DNA of 64,000 nucleotides from an uncultured Bacilli bacterium. GTDB lineage: Bacteria > Bacillota_I > Bacilli_A > RF39 > UBA660. The DNA is taken from the NCBI GenBank assembly GCA_934098705.1, contig CAKOPC010000001.1, forward strand, positions 124,001 to 188,000. The letters run 5' to 3'. Positions 23,133 to 32,419 of the stretch are shown here, in pieces (positions within the stretch are counted from its first letter, which is position 1; every line of letters starts with the position of its first letter). The position numbers and the translations under genes are program-made. A model generated the notes under the pieces. The model worked only from the letters and a program-made list of their open reading frames with translations, was not told the origin of the DNA and made no database searches.

Positions 23133-24362
23133 ATGGCAGTTCCATTAGCACAAAAATTAAAGCCTAAAACTTTAAGTGAAGTTGTAGGTCAAAAACATTT
23201 GGTAGGAAAAGGTAAAATTCTTTCCAATTTAGTAAATAATAAAAAAGTCTTTTCTATGATTTTATATGGTAATCCTGGTACAGGTAAAACATCTATTGCA
23301 ACAGCTCTTGTAAATGACCTTAATATGCCATATAGATTTTTAAATGCATGTCTTAATAATAAGAAAGATTTTGAAGCAGTATTTAATGAAGCTAAAATGT
23401 ATGATAATATGGTTTTAATTGTTGATGAAATACATAGATTAAATAAAGATAAGCAAGATCTTCTTTTACCTTGTCTTGAAAGTGGTCTTATAACACTTAT
23501 TGGACTTACAACATCTAATCCATATCATGTTATAAATCCTGCGATAAGAAGCAGATGTACTCTTTTAAAACTTGAACCATTATCTAAAGATGATATAAAA
23601 GAAGCTATAAAACGTGCTATATTAACAGATGACTTAAAAGATATAAAAATAGATGATGATGTAATAGATTATATTGCAAGTATAGCTAAATATGACTTAA
23701 GATTTGCTTTTAATATTCTTGAAATATCATACTACTTTAATGATGATCATACTGTTACTTTAGATGTTATAAAAAACATAAATCCTCAAACTGTTATTGA
23801 AGTATCAAAAGATGGTGATGATTATTATGATCTTTTATCAGGACTTCAAAAATCTATAAGGGGAAGTGATGTTAATGCTGCCTTACATTATCTTGCAAGA
23901 TTACTTGAATCTGGTGATATAGAATCTATTGTAAGAAGATTATCTGTTATTGTATATGAAGATATCGGTCTTGCTGATCCTTTTCTTGGTGTAAAGGTTG
24001 ATGCTTGCATTAATTCAGCTTTAAGAGTTGGTCTTCCAGAAGCTATGATACCACTTTCTAATGCTGTTATTGAGATGTCTTTATCTCCCAAATCTAATAC
24101 TGCTTATTTGGCAATAGATTCTGCTATAAATGACTTAAAACTAAATAGTTTAGGAAATATACCATCATGTATTAAAGCTCCTTATATTGGCTATTTATAC
24201 CCTCATAATTACAAAGGTAGTATAGTAAATCAACAGTACATGCCAGAAAACATCAAAAACAGTAAATACTTTAATCCTAAAGAAACATCAAAACATGAAA
24301 TAATGCTTAAAAATACTTATTTAAAAATTGAAGAATACAAAAAAAATATTGGTAATAAATAA
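23133..24362 (+). CDS. rarA: Replication-associated recombination ATPase RarA/MgsA
   Basis: An AAA+ clamp-loader-like ATPase acting at stalled forks. The 409-residue protein starts MAVPLAQKLKPKTLSEVVGQ, has Walker A GNPGTGKTS (about 48-56), Walker B LIVDEIHRL, sensor GLTTSNP and arginine finger NPAIRSRC, and a C-terminal tetramerisation domain ending near GYLYPHNYKG, a RarA hallmark. An AAAGGAGA ribosome site precedes ATG. It is one of few plus-strand genes right of dif. Confidence 0.95.
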   Translation: MAVPLAQKLKPKTLSEVVGQKHLVGKGKILSNLVNNKKVFSMILYGNPGTGKTSIATALVNDLNMPYRFLNACLNNKKDFEAVFNEAKMYDNMVLIVDEIHRLNKDKQDLLLPCLESGLITLIGLTTSNPYHVINPAIRSRCTLLKLEPLSKDDIKEAIKRAILTDDLKDIKIDDDVIDYIASIAKYDLRFAFNILEISYYFNDDHTVTLDVIKNINPQTVIEVSKDGDDYYDLLSGLQKSIRGSDVNAALHYLARLLESGDIESIVRRLSVIVYEDIGLADPFLGVKVDACINSALRVGLPEAMIPLSNAVIEMSLSPKSNTAYLAIDSAINDLKLNSLGNIPSCIKAPYIGYLYPHNYKGSIVNQQYMPENIKNSKYFNPKETSKHEIMLKNTYLKIEEYKKNIGNK

Positions 24363-24378
24363 TTATCAATATTTTTTA
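24345..24378 (+). terminator. Terminator after rarA
   Basis: AATATTGGTAAT pairs with ATTATCAATATT, then TTTTT; the stop codon lies in the loop. Confidence 0.75.
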
Positions 24379-24414
24379 ATTTATATTTTGTATTTTCTAT
24401 TATTTTTTTAATAT

Positions 24415-25440
24415 CTATTTACTAGGATCAACAAGTATTTTAACATCTTTAGATTTTCCACTTATAAGTCTTTCAAAAGCTTCATTTACTCCTTCTAAAG
24501 AAACAGTATCTGTTATAAATTCTTTTAAAGATATTTCTTTATTTGCTAACATATTTATAACATCATTAAATTCTTCATAAGTATAGGCAATAGCTCCTAA
24601 AACTTTTAATTCTTTAGTTACAATAAGAGCTGTTGGAACTTCAATAGGCTTTAATGATACACCAACAAGTACTACAGTTCCTCCTTCTTTTACAGTTACA
24701 ATAGATGATGTAACGGCAGGACTATTACCACAGCACTCAATAACAACATCAAATCCGCCTTCTGTATCTTTAAGCATGTTAGCTATAGTATCTTCTTTTT
24801 TTACATCATAGAATTTATCGGCAAGGTTAAACTTAACAGCCATGTTACCTCTTTCTTCATTGGCTTCACTAACAGCTACCATTTTTGCACCCATTTTTTT
24901 AGCAAAAAGTAGTGATAACATACCAATAATACCTGCTCCTACAACAAGTACTTTAGAATTTTCATTAATTTTAGCAAGATTTACAGCATGTAAACTTACT
25001 GAGGCAGGTTCTACCATAGCAGCTTCCTCATCTGTTACATTATCTGGTACTTTAATAACCATATCACTTCTTACATGTAAATATTCACTAAATGCTCCAG
25101 GATGAGATAAAGAAAGACCTAAAGCATCACTCCATGTACTTTTACAATATTGTACGTTTTTACTTTTGCAAGCATCACAAGTATTACATGGAGATATAGG
25201 AAGAGCAGTTACTCTATCTCCTACCTTTAAATCAGTTCTGCATCCAGGATATACAACTTCTCCGCAAAATTCATGTCCCATAACTAAATTAGGAATAGCA
25301 AAAGATTCAAAGTAATGTAAATCACTACCACAAATACCAGCCTTTAATACCTTTACTACAACTTCATCTCCATCTTTTATGGGATCGTTTACATCACAAA
25401 CAGTTAAATTTCTAACTTTATTTAATAAAACACTTTTCAT
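24415..25440 (-). CDS. Zinc-dependent medium-chain alcohol/polyol dehydrogenase
   Basis: A 341-residue MDR enzyme of the sorbitol/galactitol-phosphate/threonine dehydrogenase type, oxidising a polyol with NAD. Catalytic zinc residues are seen in CGSDLHYFE (Cys) and GHEFCGE (His, Glu). A structural-zinc lobe has four Cys in CNTCDACKSKNVQYCK. The Rossmann motif is VVGAGIIGML (about 164-173). The true substrate is not clear. The start is placed at ATG 25440 behind GGAGATG; the upstream MEMII codons lack a ribosome site. Confidence 0.88.
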   Translation of the reverse strand: MKSVLLNKVRNLTVCDVNDPIKDGDEVVVKVLKAGICGSDLHYFESFAIPNLVMGHEFCGEVVYPGCRTDLKVGDRVTALPISPCNTCDACKSKNVQYCKSTWSDALGLSLSHPGAFSEYLHVRSDMVIKVPDNVTDEEAAMVEPASVSLHAVNLAKINENSKVLVVGAGIIGMLSLLFAKKMGAKMVAVSEANEERGNMAVKFNLADKFYDVKKEDTIANMLKDTEGGFDVVIECCGNSPAVTSSIVTVKEGGTVVLVGVSLKPIEVPTALIVTKELKVLGAIAYTYEEFNDVINMLANKEISLKEFITDTVSLEGVNEAFERLISGKSKDVKILVDPSK

Positions 25441-25500
25441 TATTATCATCTCCAATTATATTATATCAAAATAACTATTTTTTTAAAATGATTTTTACAT

Positions 25501-26187
25501 TTATTTTACACTATATCCTATAACATCTCTTATTACATAACTTGTTATTAAAAGCCCTGCACTTGCTGGTACAAAAGCATTTGAAGCTATAGTACTACCT
25601 TCTGTTTTAATAGGTAATTCCTTGCTACATAAAACATTTATTTTTCCTTTTATATTAGAATCCTTAACATATTTTCTAAGTATTCTAGCTATTGGATCGT
25701 TACATGTCTTTCTTAAATCAGTAATCATTAATTTTTCTGGAGCCATCCTTTTACCTGTACCACAACAAGTAATAAATGGTATCTTTTTTGAAATACAATT
25801 ATTTATTATAAGTTTTTTACAAGGTATAAAATCACAACAATCAATTATATAAGTGTAATCCTCTTTAAATAAAAGATCTATATTATCTTCATTTATAAAT
25901 TCACGGATTACTTTTACATTACAGTCTTTATTTATATCCTTTATTCTATCATAACAAACATTTACTTTATATTCTCCTAAAGTACTATTAAGAGATAGAA
26001 TTTGTCTATTTAAATTAGTTTTATCAACCTTATCAAAATCTACTATTGTAATATTTAAAATACCACTTCTTATTAAACTTTCAGTAGCATATCCCCCTAC
26101 TCCTCCAAGCCCTATAACTAAAATATTTTGTTTTTGTATTTTTTCTATATTTTCTTTTCCAATTAAAAGTTCTAATCTTTCAAGCAT
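25501..26187 (-). CDS. tcdA: tRNA threonylcarbamoyladenosine dehydratase (ThiF/E1-like)
   Basis: TcdA cyclises t6A37 in tRNA to ct6A. The 228-residue protein has the E1-like ATP-binding loop GLGGVGGYATESLIRSG (about 27-43), the acidic strand IVDFDKVDKTNLNRQ, the CGTGKRMAP motif and the late SKELPIKTEGSTIASNAFVPA segment shared by TcdA proteins. Length is slightly shorter than E. coli TcdA. It is 10 bp downstream of a membrane-protein gene. Confidence 0.88.
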   Translation of the reverse strand: MLERLELLIGKENIEKIQKQNILVIGLGGVGGYATESLIRSGILNITIVDFDKVDKTNLNRQILSLNSTLGEYKVNVCYDRIKDINKDCNVKVIREFINEDNIDLLFKEDYTYIIDCCDFIPCKKLIINNCISKKIPFITCCGTGKRMAPEKLMITDLRKTCNDPIARILRKYVKDSNIKGKINVLCSKELPIKTEGSTIASNAFVPASAGLLITSYVIRDVIGYSVK

Positions 26188-26197
26188 AATATCCTCC

Positions 26198-26713
26198 TTA
26201 ATTATATGTTCTAGGTGTTCTATAAATATTACTTAATATTATATCAGTTATAAATAGAATAATAAGTATAACACTTATATATTTAATATATATATAGTTT
26301 ATTTTATTAAATATTTTATTAAAATTAGGTTCAATTACATATATAAGTAAACATCCAAGTATAGCAAAAGATAAAACACTTCTTAAACAAACAAGACCAT
26401 TTATATTTAAAAATAAACCATTATAATCCCAAAGCCAAGAATAATAATAATTAACACTTATATACCCAATTATATATTCTAAAATACCTGTTATAAAAAT
26501 AGAAAGTATAAATACTAATGTTTTTTTATTTTTTATATTTTTAAGTGGCAATAAAAGTAAAGCTCCGCACCCATAAATAGGAAGCCATGGTCCATATAAT
26601 ATACCTTGATTATATAAGTTTTTCTCTGTTATAAGATAAAATACTTCTTCATATAAATAACCACTAACACACCCTATTATAAATAATAAAAATAAATAAT
26701 AAAACTTCTTCAT
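26198..26713 (-). CDS. Membrane protein of the putative ABC-transporter type IV family (PF06541-like)
   Basis: A 171-residue protein with four to five spans. The pattern CVSGYLYEEVFYLITEKNLYNQGILYGPWLPIYGCGALLLL is typical of the family: a Glu-rich first loop followed by G-P-W-P-Y-G. True transport activity is unproven for these proteins. Also contains LWDYNGLFLNINGLVCLRS, the conserved W-Y-N-G block. Confidence 0.8.
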   Translation of the reverse strand: MKKFYYLFLLFIIGCVSGYLYEEVFYLITEKNLYNQGILYGPWLPIYGCGALLLLPLKNIKNKKTLVFILSIFITGILEYIIGYISVNYYYSWLWDYNGLFLNINGLVCLRSVLSFAILGCLLIYVIEPNFNKIFNKINYIYIKYISVILIILFITDIILSNIYRTPRTYN

Positions 26714-26756
26714 AACATCTATCCTTCATAAATAGTATATCAAAAAATTAATAATT

Positions 26757-26782
26757 AAAAAAGAGTATTTCTACTCTTCCAT
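26757..26782 (-). terminator. Terminator of the yebC gene
   Basis: On the minus strand AGAGTA-GAAA-TACTCT then TTTTTT, overlapping the end of the gene. Confidence 0.85.
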
Positions 26783-27490
26783 ATTATGATATACGCTTTG
26801 CACATCATCCAAGTCATCTAATGTATCAATAAGAGCATATATTTTTTCCTTTTTTTCATCATCAAGTGTAACTTGATTTGTTGGAATATATCTTATTTCA
26901 TTCATAATGATATCTGTTATATTATTATCTTCCAAAACTTTATTCATTTTTATAAAGTTTCCTGGTTCAACATATATTTCATAAGAATCATCATTTGTTA
27001 CAAAATCTAAGGCATCATTATCAAGAGCAAGTGTCATTATCATATCTTCATCGTATGTTTTAGGAAGTATAATTACACCTTTTCTTTCAAAAAGATAAGA
27101 AACACTACCATCAGTACCTAAATTACCTCCACGTTTTGTAAAGGTACTTCTAACATCACTTGCTGTTCTATTTTTATTATCAGTAAGACAATCTACCATA
27201 ATAGCAACCCCATAAGGTCCATATCCTTCATATCTTATACTTTCAAATGTTTCATTATTACTTGCAGAATGTGCCTTATCAATAGCAGCTTGTATTCTAT
27301 CCTTTGGCATATTAAAAGCCTTTGCTTTATCAATTACCATCCTTAAGTTTGGATTATTATTAGGATCTTTATCCCCTTGTTTTGCTGCAACAAATATTTC
27401 TTTATTTAATTTTTGAAACATTTTACTTCTTTCAGCATCTATTGCTCCCTTTTTTCTTTTAATTGTTGACCATTTTGAGTGTCCACTCAT
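26771..27490 (-). CDS. yebC: YebC/PmpR-family translational/transcriptional factor
   Basis: A 239-residue protein starting MSGHSKWSTIKRKKGAIDAER, the family signature, followed by GDKDPNNNPNLRMVIDKAKAFNMPKDRI and YEGYGPYGVAIMVDCLTDNKNRT. Members are described as regulators and, for some, as factors relieving ribosome stalling at proline runs. It is the last gene of the Tad pilus strand, 11 bp after tadC, and probably read through from it. Confidence 0.96.
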   Translation of the reverse strand: MSGHSKWSTIKRKKGAIDAERSKMFQKLNKEIFVAAKQGDKDPNNNPNLRMVIDKAKAFNMPKDRIQAAIDKAHSASNNETFESIRYEGYGPYGVAIMVDCLTDNKNRTASDVRSTFTKRGGNLGTDGSVSYLFERKGVIILPKTYDEDMIMTLALDNDALDFVTNDDSYEIYVEPGNFIKMNKVLEDNNITDIIMNEIRYIPTNQVTLDDEKKEKIYALIDTLDDLDDVQSVYHNMEE

Positions 27491-27501
27491 AAAAATTCCT
27501 C

Positions 27502-28209
27502 CTATCCTAAAAGTTCAATAATCATTGGAGATAAAAGTAAAAGTATAATAAGTGGAATAAAAAATATAACTGATACAATACTTATTTTAATTGGCATCTT
27601 TGATATATATGCTTTCTGTTCCAATAATCTTTTATCTCTTAAATATTCTATTTGGGTATTTAAAACATCTGTAATACTATTACCAAAATTATTAGCTTCC
27701 TTGATGTTTAATATTATATTTACAATTACATCTGATGGAATCCTATATCTTAAAGCATTTAAAGCTTCATCAAGATCCATACCATATCTAACATCTGTAA
27801 GTACTCTTTTAAATTCATCACATAACTCTCCTGATAAATTATTAGTTGTAACTTCAATAGATGTTTTAATATTTCTACCAGCTTCCAAAGAAAGAGTTAA
27901 AATCTCAAAAAAGTAAATAGATTCCTTCTCAAGTATCTTTCTTCTTTTTTCTATTTTACTATCAATAAATACTCTAACAAATGATAAATAAAATACAACA
28001 GTTATAAGCGGTGCGAAAAAATAACCAAAGTTCGATATATATAATACCACAAAAAACAAGAAAATACTACATACTAATCTAATAATTAATACAGTTTGTG
28101 CTGTTATTTTATTTTTATTTCCTAAAAGAATAATTTTATCATTCATTTTATCAATGGTTTTTTTACTAAATATATAATTACCTAATCTATTAGCTTTACT
28201 ATCTTTCAT
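27502..28209 (-). CDS. tadC: Tad pilus inner-membrane platform protein TadC
   Basis: A 235-residue type II secretion F-domain protein. Three to four spans flank a cytoplasmic helical bundle with FFEILTLSLEAGRNIKTSIEVTTNN and YGMDLDEALNALRYR, the F-domain repeat. It pairs with TadB to form the assembly platform driven by TadA. The gene follows tadB by 4 bp. Confidence 0.87.
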   Translation of the reverse strand: MKDSKANRLGNYIFSKKTIDKMNDKIILLGNKNKITAQTVLIIRLVCSIFLFFVVLYISNFGYFFAPLITVVFYLSFVRVFIDSKIEKRRKILEKESIYFFEILTLSLEAGRNIKTSIEVTTNNLSGELCDEFKRVLTDVRYGMDLDEALNALRYRIPSDVIVNIILNIKEANNFGNSITDVLNTQIEYLRDKRLLEQKAYISKMPIKISIVSVIFFIPLIILLLLSPMIIELLG

Positions 28210-28213
28210 ACTA

Positions 28214-29227
28214 TCATTCCTTTATTATAGTTATTTTCTTAACAAAATATATATATAAAATATATAATATTATAATAATACCTAAAACTATTCTACCTAT
28301 AATATTATTAATAAATACATCATAGTAATTAGAATCTAATATATATATAAATAAAACAACAATTATAGGAAGTACTATTAAAACCTTATATACAAGTTTT
28401 GATAAAGCAATAGATGCATTAAGTTCATCTTTAAGTTTCTTTCTATCAAAAAATCCCTTTTCTATCATATCAAATATTTTAACAACATTACCCCCAGTTT
28501 TATTAAGAATAATAAGTGAAGCTGCCATATATTTTACTTCTTCCAAATTTACTCTTTTAGAAAATCTATCAAATACAACATCAAGTGATAACCCATAAGT
28601 AAGGTCAATATACATCTTTTTAAACTCTAAAGCTATTGCACCATCAAGTTCTTTAGAAGTAATATCAATAGCTTGCATAATACTTCTACCTGATTTAAAA
28701 GCATTATTCATAATAACAACAGCTTTTAACATATCATCTTCTATTTGTTTTTCTTCTTTTCTTCTTTTTATATTAAGAAATATATCATATATATAATATC
28801 CAAAAATTAAAGATAATATAATTTGAATACTACTTACTGTTTTAAGTCTTATAGCATCGGATATTATAGTAATTATACCAGCACTTATAGAAAATATAAT
28901 CTTTTTTGATATTATATCAATACCTTCTAACTTTAAAAGTTCATCCTTTTCAATAAATTTTTCATAATATTCCCCACGTTTTGTAAAAAATTTACTAAAT
29001 TTTAATACTTTTGATATTTTTTTTATTATCTTAATATATAAAATGTCAATTTTTTCAAAAGTTGTTAAAGCATTACTTTTAACAGGAACACTAAATGGAG
29101 CAAGTCTTGATACTTTATTTGACATAGATATTAATCTATATAAAAGTAAAGAAACAACAAATACTATAAGTATAAGTATACTTTGTATAATAATATAAAA
29201 ATATATAACATTAAAATCATTTGTCAT
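28214..29227 (-). CDS. tadB: Tad pilus inner-membrane platform protein TadB
   Basis: A 337-residue type II secretion F-domain protein. An N-terminal span (about 8-30), the F-domain signature DDMLKAVVIMNNAFKSGRSIMQAIDITSKEL with YGLSLDVVFDRFSKRV, and C-terminal spans that include VLIVLPIIVVLFIYIL. The long N-terminus relative to TadC is normal for TadB. It is 14 bp after the tadA ATPase gene. Confidence 0.87.
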   Translation of the reverse strand: MTNDFNVIYFYIIIQSILILIVFVVSLLLYRLISMSNKVSRLAPFSVPVKSNALTTFEKIDILYIKIIKKISKVLKFSKFFTKRGEYYEKFIEKDELLKLEGIDIISKKIIFSISAGIITIISDAIRLKTVSSIQIILSLIFGYYIYDIFLNIKRRKEEKQIEDDMLKAVVIMNNAFKSGRSIMQAIDITSKELDGAIALEFKKMYIDLTYGLSLDVVFDRFSKRVNLEEVKYMAASLIILNKTGGNVVKIFDMIEKGFFDRKKLKDELNASIALSKLVYKVLIVLPIIVVLFIYILDSNYYDVFINNIIGRIVLGIIIILYILYIYFVKKITIIKE

Positions 29228-29241
29228 TTCCTATCAACTCC

Positions 29242-30576
29242 TTAATTAAAGATATCTTCAACTACTTTAATACCCCTATTTAATATTTTAGTATATACTT
29301 TAGGTTTGGTTTTACATACACTAAATGAACCATCAACTTCACCTTTATCAGTAAGACCTGTTTGTTTAAAGGTAAATATTTCTTTTAATTTTATAATATC
29401 AGTTGTTTTATCAATATCATCAACTTCTACTATACTTGTAATTTTTCTTTTACCATCTTGTAATCTTTCTATATTTACAACTATATCAATAGCATTTTCA
29501 ATATATTCTCTTACAGCCTTAATTGGTATTTCAATACCACTCATAAGAACCATTGTTTCAAGTCTATTTAAGCAGTCTTCAGGGCTATTAGCATGAAGAG
29601 TTGACATACTACCCTCATGTCCTGTATTCATAGCCTGTAACATATCAAATGATTCTTTACCACGTACTTCTCCAACTATTATACGGTCAGGTCTCATACG
29701 AAGAGAATTAATAACTAAATCCCTTATAGTAACTTCTCTTTCCTTTTCATAATTAGCACTTCTTGTTTCAAGAGATATAACATGAGGTTGATTAAGTTTT
29801 AACTCTGCAGAATCCTCTATTGTAATAATTCTTTCATCATCTTTGATAAATGAAGATAAAACATTTAAAAGTGTTGTTTTACCACTACCTGTACCACCAC
29901 ATACTAATATATTAAGTCTTCCAAGAACACACCCCTCTAAAAATCTTGCCATATTAGGAGTTAAAGTACCATTTCTTATTAAATCATCAATACTTGTAAG
30001 ATTAGGCTTAAACTTTCTAATAGTAATAACAGGACCCTTTACAGATAAAGGAGGTATTATAGCATTAATTCTTGAACCATCAGGAAGTCTTGAATCAACC
30101 ATAGGACAAGATGCATCAATAGTTCTACCAAGAGGACCTATCATCCTTTGAATAGTACGTATAATATGTTCGTTATTTATAAAAGATACTGTATCATCCT
30201 TTATTACCTTACCATCAAGTTCTATATATATTTCACTTGGAGAATTAACCATTATCTCAGTAATATTAGGGTCATCTAAAAGTTCTGTAATTGGACCAAA
30301 ACCGTTTATTTCATTTTCAATTAAATTAAATATATGACCCCTTTCAAGATTAGTTAAATCATATCCTTCCAAAGTCTTATCAATTTCATCATTTATATAT
30401 TCTTTTAAATACTTACTATCTGGTATATTATTATCAATTAAATTTTGAATAATTTTATTTCTTAAAGTATCAAGTAAAACCTTATCTGTAAAAACATTAT
30501 AATCAGCTGTATCATTTACTTTAAAAGAGGATGTATCATCATCTATTAAAAAAGCTTCTCTTAATGATTTCTTCAT
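29242..30576 (-). CDS. tadA: Tad pilus secretion ATPase TadA/CpaF
   Basis: The hexameric ATPase that polymerises Flp pilin. The 444-residue protein has GFGPITELLDDPNITEIMVN in its N-terminal domain, Walker A CGGTGSGKTTLLNVL (about 225-239), an Asp box around IITIEDSAEL, Walker B RPDRIIVGEVRG and the His box MSTLHANSPEDCLNRLE. All motifs of the type II/IV secretion ATPase family are intact. It lies between tadZ and tadB. Confidence 0.95.
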   Translation of the reverse strand: MKKSLREAFLIDDDTSSFKVNDTADYNVFTDKVLLDTLRNKIIQNLIDNNIPDSKYLKEYINDEIDKTLEGYDLTNLERGHIFNLIENEINGFGPITELLDDPNITEIMVNSPSEIYIELDGKVIKDDTVSFINNEHIIRTIQRMIGPLGRTIDASCPMVDSRLPDGSRINAIIPPLSVKGPVITIRKFKPNLTSIDDLIRNGTLTPNMARFLEGCVLGRLNILVCGGTGSGKTTLLNVLSSFIKDDERIITIEDSAELKLNQPHVISLETRSANYEKEREVTIRDLVINSLRMRPDRIIVGEVRGKESFDMLQAMNTGHEGSMSTLHANSPEDCLNRLETMVLMSGIEIPIKAVREYIENAIDIVVNIERLQDGKRKITSIVEVDDIDKTTDIIKLKEIFTFKQTGLTDKGEVDGSFSVCKTKPKVYTKILNRGIKVVEDIFN

Positions 30577-30579
30577 AAA

Positions 30580-31323
30580 TTACTCCTCCCCAATTAATTT
30601 CTCCGCCATAGGCTTCATCTTTAATAAAAGTTTATTTTGTTTATCCATACTAGGTATAACACTATCTACAATATATTTATCAATATTTTTTATATAAAAG
30701 TTTTTAGAAAGAGTAAAATCTATATTACAAGATATAATATTTCTTATATCATATAACGAATAATAATTTTTAGAAAAGAAAGACAAATTTAAAAGTGTAT
30801 AAATGCTAGTATAAGATGCATCTTTTAATATATTCATAAAAGTTCTTGTATTAGTAAGGTCAAAACTATCATTTGTAAATACATAAAGAATTACATCACA
30901 ACTATCAAGAGTTATTATATTTATATTATTTAAAATATGAGTTGTATCAAGTAAGATAACATCATATTTATACACGATACTATCAAGTAGTATAGGAATA
31001 TATTTAAAGTCTATTTTATTTGCCATTCTAGGGTCTTTAGGACTACCTATAATATGTATATTTTCTTTATATTCATATATATAATCATTAATACTTTCAT
31101 ATCTATTATGAGTATAATCTTCAAAAAAGTTAAACACAGTCTTATCTAAAGTACTATTTACAAATGTAGCAATAGATCCATTATATATATCTAAATCAAT
31201 AATTAATACCTTTTTATTCATAAGTGCATAAATACCAGCAAGATTTAAAGTAGTAATTGTTTTACCAACTCCTCCTTTACATGATGTTACAGCAATTATT
31301 TTACCCCTTTTACTCTTTTCCAT
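30580..31323 (-). CDS. tadZ: MinD/ParA-like ATPase, Tad localisation protein (TadZ/CpaE-like)
   Basis: A 247-residue protein with the deviant Walker A SCKGGVGKTITTLNLA (about 14-29), VLIIDLDIYNGSIATF (Walker A' and switch) and DVILLDTTHIL. TadZ/CpaE positions the pilus machine at the pole. The usual N-terminal receiver-like domain of long TadZ proteins is absent, so this is the short, ATPase-only form. Four bases separate it from tadA. Confidence 0.85.
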   Translation of the reverse strand: MEKSKRGKIIAVTSCKGGVGKTITTLNLAGIYALMNKKVLIIDLDIYNGSIATFVNSTLDKTVFNFFEDYTHNRYESINDYIYEYKENIHIIGSPKDPRMANKIDFKYIPILLDSIVYKYDVILLDTTHILNNINIITLDSCDVILYVFTNDSFDLTNTRTFMNILKDASYTSIYTLLNLSFFSKNYYSLYDIRNIISCNIDFTLSKNFYIKNIDKYIVDSVIPSMDKQNKLLLKMKPMAEKLIGEE

Positions 31324-31327
31324 AAAA

Positions 31328-31687
31328 TTACCTCTTTTCTGTAATTTTTAATAAATTATTTTCATATTTTCCGTTCATAGTAATTTTAACACTATAGTTT
31401 TTTCTTACTATATTACTAAATACGGAAGGAACTTCCTTTTTTAAAGTGATGCTTGTATTACTAATATCTAATATATTAATGTCTTTATCATTTGAATTAA
31501 TAAAACGTCTAACATCTTCATAAGACTTATTATCTTTCATAATATAAAGGATAGAGGTTTGTGCTAAAGACCTTAATTTATTCTTTTCATACCTTACTGT
31601 ATATAAATCTTTAATACAGAATACTATTGTAAGAAAAAGTGGTAAAACAAGTATAAATATAACTAAACTTTGACCCTTATTATTCAT
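31328..31687 (-). CDS. TadE-like pseudopilin 2
   Basis: A 119-residue protein with NNKGQSLVIFILVLPLFLTIVF at its N-terminus: a GQ-type prepilin processing site followed by a hydrophobic helix, as in TadE/TadF. The remaining 90 residues are soluble, alpha/beta. Glu at the +5 position is replaced by Ile, unlike TadE1. It overlaps the next upstream gene by 8 bases and is co-translated. Confidence 0.75.
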   Translation of the reverse strand: MNNKGQSLVIFILVLPLFLTIVFCIKDLYTVRYEKNKLRSLAQTSILYIMKDNKSYEDVRRFINSNDKDINILDISNTSITLKKEVPSVFSNIVRKNYSVKITMNGKYENNLLKITEKR

Positions 31688-32024
31688 ATAATATTACCCT
31701 TTTAGTAGTTATTTTAATGTTTTTAAATAAAGAATAAACTCCTGGTGTTATAGGTTTAACACTATAATTTAAATATACTGTAGCGTAACCACTACCATCT
31801 ATTTTAACATCATAAGTTATGTCATTATTATCTATTTTATCTAAAATATAAGTCCTATCTTTACCATCAATTACCATATCACATACACTATCTAAAGTAT
31901 TTTCAAGTTCTGCCTTTTTAAAATAAATATTAGCAACATCTATAATTAAAAATAGTAATACCACTAAAATAGGTAAAAGCATGACAAATTCGGCTAAAGC
32001 TTGACCCTTTTTATTTCTTATCAA
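31680..32024 (-). CDS. tadE: TadE-like pseudopilin 1
   Basis: About 114 residues: NKKGQALAEFVMLLPILVVLLFLII, a TadE signature with the processing-site GQ and Glu+5-type residue, then a soluble domain (DVANIYFKKAELENTLDSV). The start is set at TTG 32024 because GGAGAAGG is 8 bases upstream, inside the flp end; ATG 32060 would lack any ribosome site, and GTG 32027 is also possible. It overlaps flp by 14 bases. Confidence 0.75.
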   Translation of the reverse strand: MIRNKKGQALAEFVMLLPILVVLLFLIIDVANIYFKKAELENTLDSVCDMVIDGKDRTYILDKIDNNDITYDVKIDGSGYATVYLNYSVKPITPGVYSLFKNIKITTKRVILYE

Positions 32025-32211
32025 CACAGTATCCTTCTCCTGATTTATCTCCCTTAACATAATCTTGGTTCATCATATTACATGATACCTTTGTCATAGC
32101 ATCCTTTAAATATCCTCCAAGAAGTGATACCAAAGATATTGTAAGAACACTTATAAGAGCAATAATAAGGACATATTCAACAAGAGCTTGACCACTTTTA
32201 TTTTTCATCAT
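32011..32211 (-). CDS. flp: Flp-type pilin
   Basis: A 66-residue pilin precursor: KNKSGQALVEYVLIIALISVLTISLVSLL. The GQALVEY motif is the hallmark Flp processing/assembly signal (peptidase cuts after Gly; Glu at +5 and Tyr at +6). A short hydrophilic tail with two Cys (SCNMM, YCVDKK) could form a disulfide. First gene of the Tad operon, with AGGTGATG as ribosome site. The TadV prepilin peptidase is not in this window. Confidence 0.88.
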   Translation of the reverse strand: MMKNKSGQALVEYVLIIALISVLTISLVSLLGGYLKDAMTKVSCNMMNQDYVKGDKSGEGYCVDKK

Positions 32212-32378
32212 AAAAACATCACCTATTCTTATAAATTAATTTTATAATTTTTATAAATAAAAGTCAACCAAAACCTATCTATTTTTACAAGTAATAATAA
32301 AAATACGTTATATATTTCAAGTAATTTTACAAAAGTTTTTATAGTAATTGTTTTAAATTGCTAATATTTTAAGTATTA

Positions 32379-32413
32379 AAAAAAAACATGTAAAAATCAT
32401 ATTACATGTTTAC
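32379..32413 (-). terminator. Terminator of the Dlt-like operon
   Basis: On the minus strand AAACATGTAA pairs with TTACATGTTT around a short loop, followed by TTTTTT, seven bases after the SGNH gene stop. Confidence 0.85.
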
Positions 32414-32419
32414 TTGTTT

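Noticed and set aside
29306..30151. Two plus-strand frames of about 100 codons opposite the tadA ATPase gene
   Set aside because: No ribosome sites, and the minus-strand frame encodes a complete ATPase with all motifs.
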